From assembly GCA_963693285.1 (NCBI GenBank), contig OY848921.1:2309646-2373645 (forward strand): a stretch of 64,000 nucleotides of DNA, given 5' to 3'. The stretch's first letter is position 1, and each line of letters starts with the position of its first letter. Source of the stretch: Xestospongia muta. Its lineage: Eukaryota; Porifera; Demospongiae; Haplosclerida; Petrosiidae. The notes under the pieces were generated by a model. The model saw nothing but the letters and a program-made list of their open reading frames with translations, was not told the DNA's origin and ran no database searches. The position numbers and the translations under genes were made by a program. Of this stretch, positions 59,401-64,000 are shown one piece after another.

Positions 59401-62400
59401 AATTTTAAATTAATCTTGTAATAGTAGCTATAAATGTATATTTAACATTTTAGGCAGATGCTCCTTCTTCTCCCACTCCAAATGCACGTGCATACACTGA
59501 TGCTATACAGCTAGGTAAGCAACTATTTATAGCAAAAAAAGACTATTGAATTGTAATATATATTTGTCTGTGGTCCATTCTCTTCTTTATTTGCATGAAA
59601 ATTTCTCTCTTTTGGATAGAATTTGTAATGATTTTAATAAAACAACATTGGCAGTTGAAATACACACATTTATTTTCAATTATTAATGGAATATGATGCT
59701 GAAGAAACTTTCATTGTTTGCATATTTTTTTTGCTTCGTAATTGCCATGATTTTATTAGCACTGTGGTAACTTAAACTGTTGAATTCACAAAATAACTAG
59801 AACTTGAATATATCTCTACATACAACAAAACTGTAACAGCAATGTTTGAATACAAAACAGAACTAAGAATGTGTTAACAAAAAAGTGAGTCAAAATGTAG
59901 TGCTAAGAAATGAACATTAACAGTACTTAAACAATGTCACCAACAACAAAATGTATCATAAGCACCTATTAATAAATACACATGAAAATTGAACCTAATA
60001 AAAGATACATCATAAGTAATTTGTAAGTGAATAAATGAAATGCAATTACAATATATTACAAACACCAACCACTAAATACAGGTGTAAAATATATAAAATA
60101 ATAATTACAAACTTAAAGCCATAAAACGTTTGCATTCACAAATTTCCAGATTTAGGAGAGTAAGCATTTTACTAGTTTTTCTTTGACTTAGTCTGAAGCC
60201 TTGACTTCATTTGGTGGTCTTGTTTCTTACCTGGAGGTCACATAATTAACTCTGTATAGTTCATGGACTACATGTATAGCTTTCAATGGCTGTCCCAACA
60301 TGTTATTTTATACTTCTATATCCAACATAATTACAAGTATACATTACACATTGTCCAAAGCAAGTATTTGCATTGTTTTATTGTATTGTTGTTTATGACA
60401 ATTAAAAGTGATTAATTAAATTAAATGCATATAGTTAATATAAATAAAGTTAATTATCCTAACTGCAAAATCAGTGTGTCTTCCAAAAATTATAGGATTA
60501 TTTTTCTAGCTGGTATGATGCATGTGTGGTGGTCTTATAATTATTATATAATTATTATATAGGTTATATTTGTTTTCATCATTTAAATTTATTGTTGTAT
60601 GTCACTTTCGAGAGCGACAAATGAAATTATGCTATATCCTTTAAATATGCTTTCAATAGCAAACAAATCTTCTAATTGAGAATTTAAAATAGAGCATGGG
60701 TATAACTATGTGTCCTAATAGAATGGCCAAGACGAAAAAAAATATCTAAGAAATTATTTTATAAATAAGCTTGTTTCATTTGCTTATCTTTATTTGTATT
60801 TTCAGATCATAATTTTTTGCGTAAAGCTATCAAAAAGGGTGGATCCGTAAAAGCTAGTGTCTCCAAAGTCCTTGTACAAGGTCCTGCACGAGTTGGCAAA
60901 ACCTCAATGAAATGCATAGTTCTTGGTCATCCTTACAAGAGTATAGTTAGCACTGGAGCTGTTGAACGTCCTCATGTAGCTGTAGGGGATTTCTCAATAA
61001 CACAATTTGGTCAAGCCAGTGAAAATACCTGGGAACTGGTTAATGACGACAGGACAATTGAAATGTTTGCTAATGATATCAAAGCTTTATTACTTGAAGA
61101 TGATGAAAGCAGTAAGAAACAGTCAGATAAAGAGGAAACGTCTCCTCAATTGCAAAATGTTGATGTTGATAGTTCTTCTGATTCGCCTACTGATTTCCAA
61201 CCAATAGAAGAAAGTGATGATGCAGCAAAGGAGTTGTCTGAAATTCTCAGTAAAGCTTCTAGCAAGGCTGACAAATTAACGCTATATAAGGACTGGCTTT
61301 ACTTTGTTGATTCTGGGGGTCAAATCCAGTTTCAACAAATCTTACAAGCTTTTATACCATGTGCATCGATCCTTATGTTAGTTATCAGCCTAGCTGATGA
61401 CCTCTCTAGCCAGTCGTCTGCTGAATTACAATGTGAGGATAGAAAGTACATGGTAAGTGAGCACACACTCTCAACGGAAACTCTCCTAAAACGTCTCATA
61501 AGTATGGTCAATTTCAGCAATCAACACGAGGATTTGACCAGTGGTGACAACCACCTTTCTGCTGCAATAAAGCCTCCTGAAAAATTGAAGGTCATTGCTA
61601 TTGCTACTCATCGTGACAAATATGATGAACTCCTAATGAAAGGAGAGATTACCGAAACCATTGATGACAAAGAAAAACGACTTAAACAGATTTTCCAATC
61701 TGTAGAAGGTAATTTGTCATATCAAAATCCTGTCACAGGGGATATTTTGTCTGAAGTTGATGGTCGTAAAGCATCTCAAAGGATCACTGATGATCCAGTG
61801 ATCAATGATATTCGACGTGAATTAAGTAAGCAAGCTTTTAAAGTCGAGATTCCACTTAGTTGGTATGCATACGAAATTCTTTTGCGTGAAAAAGCTCGTG
61901 ACAGTTGTGGTGTACTTACCATTGAGGAATGCACTACTTCTGGAATGGAGCTAGGGTTAGAAGAAGGGGAAATTACAAGTGCTCTAAAATTTTTGTATCT
62001 CCTCAACTCAATTTTGTACTATCCAGAAAAAGTCACCAAGCTTGTTTTTATTGATCCTTTTAGCCTTATTCAAGTAGTCAATGAGCTAATGGTTCTTATT
62101 TGTAAAGCTCGTAGTGGAGTTGATGTTGGTCGAGGTACGCTAGCATTGCGAGATGTAGCAAAGTTTGGCATCATATCTAGTGATGTATTTTCACATGTAG
62201 ATCACCTTAAAATGTTTGCAACATTGTCCAGCAAATACAGTGATTTTAAATCTCATTTATTTAATATTTTTACACATCTTTTGATTGCCAAAAAATTGCC
62301 TGGTAACAAACCACCTAACGATAAGTATTTCATGCCTGCTTTGTTGCCATTAACGAATCCTTTGAAAGCAATTCCGTTTGAGTCCTCTACTAACAGTCCT

Positions 62401-64000
62401 TTGCTGTTCTACTTTAAAAACGGTGCACCAGTTGGCCTCTTTTGTGCTATGATTGTCAACCTCCTCTCAAGTGAAGATTATATCACTGACGATGACGAGG
62501 ATGGACTCTACAATGACTTTTCATGGGAACTTGACACTAAGTCTACTCCCAAGATGTACTCCAATGCTATCATATTGCGCAATTACGATTTGCTGGGAAG
62601 AGTGGGTTTGGTAGAATCTTCAGATTGGTTTGAGATCCACTGTGAACGTCGTGAAGACCAAGCTGAAGTTAAGGAAGCCATTGAAAATGCTATCAAGGAG
62701 ACCAAAAAGAAGCGGAACATTGGTAAAGGAATGAAATTAGATATTGCTTTCTTTTGTCCCTGTGGTGAGCAGCCTCGCCATCTTGCTATTTTAAAGCAGC
62801 AATATTTTGAGCTTCACTGTAATTTGCCTGATAGTGGTCATGATAGTTATGTCAAAGACACTGAAGGCTCTCCACGTATGTCATGGATTACTTCTTTAAA
62901 GAGCAATCCAGGTATGTATATTAGGACTTGTATTATTGAAATGATACTTCATGTTGTTATTACAACTATAGGTAAAAGGCCTGAACTACGACATCTTGTG
63001 CAGCTGTTAGCTACTGTCAGTTCTAGATGGGACTCACTTGGTGGCCAACTTGGGGTAGAACCTAATTTTATTGAAAGTTTGAAAACGTCGAACAAATTTA
63101 ACAAAACAAGATTAACAGAAATTCTCCAAAAGTGGATAGAAATGAAACCCACTCCTGTAACTTGGGACAACATCATAAATGTTGTTGGAGGCCCTGTTGT
63201 TGAGAAACTAGATGTAGCTATCACGATTCAAAAATCTTTGAAGAAAATTCGAATTGAATACAGAAGAGCTAAAAGACAAAGTGAGTGTACAGTTCATGAA
63301 ATAACCTTATAAATATGTTAGTATAATGGTATACTTATCACATTTACATTTACGCTATTGTTTTCAAGTGATAAATGTACAGATAACATTTTATCAGTTG
63401 TAATTATTGTCTTTCAATAATTCATATATGTACAAACAACTATACATTTCATCATGTTGTTTTATTTCAATTTCAGATAATCGTTCAGGTCTCCATGAGC
63501 AAGTAGTAGCTACAGAGAGCCAAACAAATGAAATGAGCAGTTTTGCTAAACTACGTAAGCTATTAGTATTTTGAATGCAAAGCATTCTACATTGATTTTA
63601 TTTGTAGTTAAAAAGCCAAGAAAATACGATGTTCTAAAACGGCTAGTTGAAATTGATGCATCATGGCATGGTATTGGGTTAGATCTTGGTGTAAGTAATA
63701 ATGACCTTGATAGTTTGGCTGAGTCTAACATGTCTGATCAAACAAAACTTGATCACATCCTTCAGAAGTGGATAGAAATGGATGGTGAAGTTACTCCAGT
63801 TACTTGGCAAGTTATTCTAGATGTCGTTAAGGGACCACTAGTTCAAAATAAAGCCTTGGCTATGAAGATATACCAGGCACTAAAACAAGAAAATGATAAG
63901 GAACAGATGGGTTCAAGTAAGTGTAAATATACTCTTAACTATCTGATGGTATGACATTTTTATAGATGTTAAACCAGAGCAATATGTGAGAGAAAGTACA
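53457..64000 (+). CDS. C2 / Death / Roc-COR GTPase / Death / Death protein (3' end beyond window)
   Basis: Exons 53457-53504, 53543-53663, 53723-53778, 53835-53923, 55832-55931, 58544-58616, 58998-59299, 59454-59514, 60806-62911, 62972-63280, 63477-63554, 63608-63916, 63966-64000+ join in phase for at least 1229 residues. Residues about 24-160 form a C2 domain most like the ferlin C2A (GVKKKTAVIHKTLDPYWDE, VYDHKKIGRN, LLGRAEVSLRDV). About 163-263 is a Death domain (KWYEIGLSLEIEDNQLDNL). A Roc-like GTPase follows with P-loop GPARVGKTS (309-317), DSGGQ (452-456) and THRDKYD (551-557), then a COR-like region (about 635-975; WYAYEILL, FLYLLNSILYYPE, VFIDPFSLI). Death-type domains follow at about 987-1085 and 1116-1215. 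ROCO proteins are GTP-switched dimers; Death domains build signalling oligomers; C2 suggests membrane or calcium binding. Role in immunity or cell death is inference. ATG at 53457 chosen by splice phase; Met in exon 2 is an alternative. Confidence 0.88.
54190..54864. repeat. Inverted repeat pair in intron 4
   Basis: 54190-54215 (TATACTCTGTCCGAGTTGAG...) is the reverse complement of 54839-54864 with about one mismatch over 26 bp. The pair brackets the 3' end of a helicase fragment and may be the ends or subterminal repeats of an inserted element. Confidence 0.7.
54604..55090 (-). pseudogene. RecQ-like helicase fragment in intron 4
   Basis: On the minus strand about 54884-55090 reads VISPLLALMEEQCKALNENG followed by VAAAFVGTYNHY, the pattern of RecQ helicase motifs just after the ATP site (SPLxSLMxDQ..L...G). 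It is preceded by an interrupted frame. Further downstream 54604-54720 reads ITPPGVNELKDLLNKPLMPQ and an acidic Asp/Ser tail to a TAG. Between them the frame is closed. A remnant inserted into the intron of the C2-Death-Roc gene; the tail's relation to RecQ is uncertain. Confidence 0.55.
55932..58543. other. Long intron 5 of the C2-Death-Roc gene
   Basis: 2.6 kb of AT-rich sequence between two C2 exons. No coding exon or transposon protein recognised; a small palindrome (ACTGAAAT...ATTTCAGT, about 56597-56632) is present. Confidence 0.5.
59515..60805. other. Intron 8 of the C2-Death-Roc gene
   Basis: 1.3 kb of AT-rich intron before the large GTPase exon. Nothing else recognised. Confidence 0.5.

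Overview
The window looks like AT-rich nuclear DNA of an early-branching animal, most likely a demosponge of the Amphimedon type. The evidence is animal ciliary and signalling genes (tektin-1, TMEM17, BCR, TRAF), many very short introns (about 50-100 bp) with GT-AG ends, abundant simple repeats, secreted plant-style LRR proteins and a large Death/Roc-COR gene. Species assignment is inference; gene calls come from reading exons and splice sites by eye.

Layout. (1) 1-12950: a direct segmental duplication (about 1-4692 and 8137-12832). Each copy carries a dead PPIL2/U-box-like gene on the minus strand plus AT-rich repeats with a GC-rich hairpin. Between the copies lies a frameshifted NAALADase/GCPII-like pseudogene (about 5006-7724). 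(2) 13034-14298: a decayed hAT transposon with terminal inverted repeats and a probable target-site duplication. (3) 14540-15445: an unrecognised intronless membrane protein. (4) 16746-17978: an intronless TRAF-type RING/zinc-finger/MATH-like protein (minus), flanked by two copies of a dispersed repeat. (5) 18690-32533: one complete 21-exon BCR gene (minus): coiled coil, DH, PH, C2, RhoGAP. The exons join in frame to 1402 codons plus stop. An intronic TATA box with an alternative first exon, and a 48-bp minisatellite that repeats a 3' splice site, lie inside it. (6) 33425-36932: two tandem secreted LRR-PSI proteins. (7) 37597-45963: a compact set of small genes in divergent and convergent pairs: SLX1 (minus), TEKT1 (plus), TMEM17 (minus), CCDC86 (plus). 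(8) 46096-48639: the 3' part of RAD9 (minus), cut by a 200-N assembly gap and a TA/GATC low-complexity block. (9) About 49400-52410: a DDX52 (ROK1) helicase locus with all helicase motifs but two in-frame stops and a lost 5' splice site. (10) 53457-64000: a C2 / Death / Roc-COR GTPase / Death / Death gene running off the right edge.

How the genes relate. SLX1 (structure-specific nuclease) and RAD9 (9-1-1 clamp) belong to DNA repair. TEKT1 and TMEM17 are ciliary. BCR is a dual Rho-family GEF/GAP. TRAF and the C2-Death-Roc protein look like innate or death signalling adaptors. The most unusual object is the C2-Death-Roc-COR-Death gene, whose two downstream Death domains sit on symmetric phase-1 exons of identical length. 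Several loci here (PPIL2-like x2, NAALADase-like, DDX52, hAT) are broken. False haplotype duplication or base errors in the assembly are a live alternative for some of these lesions.
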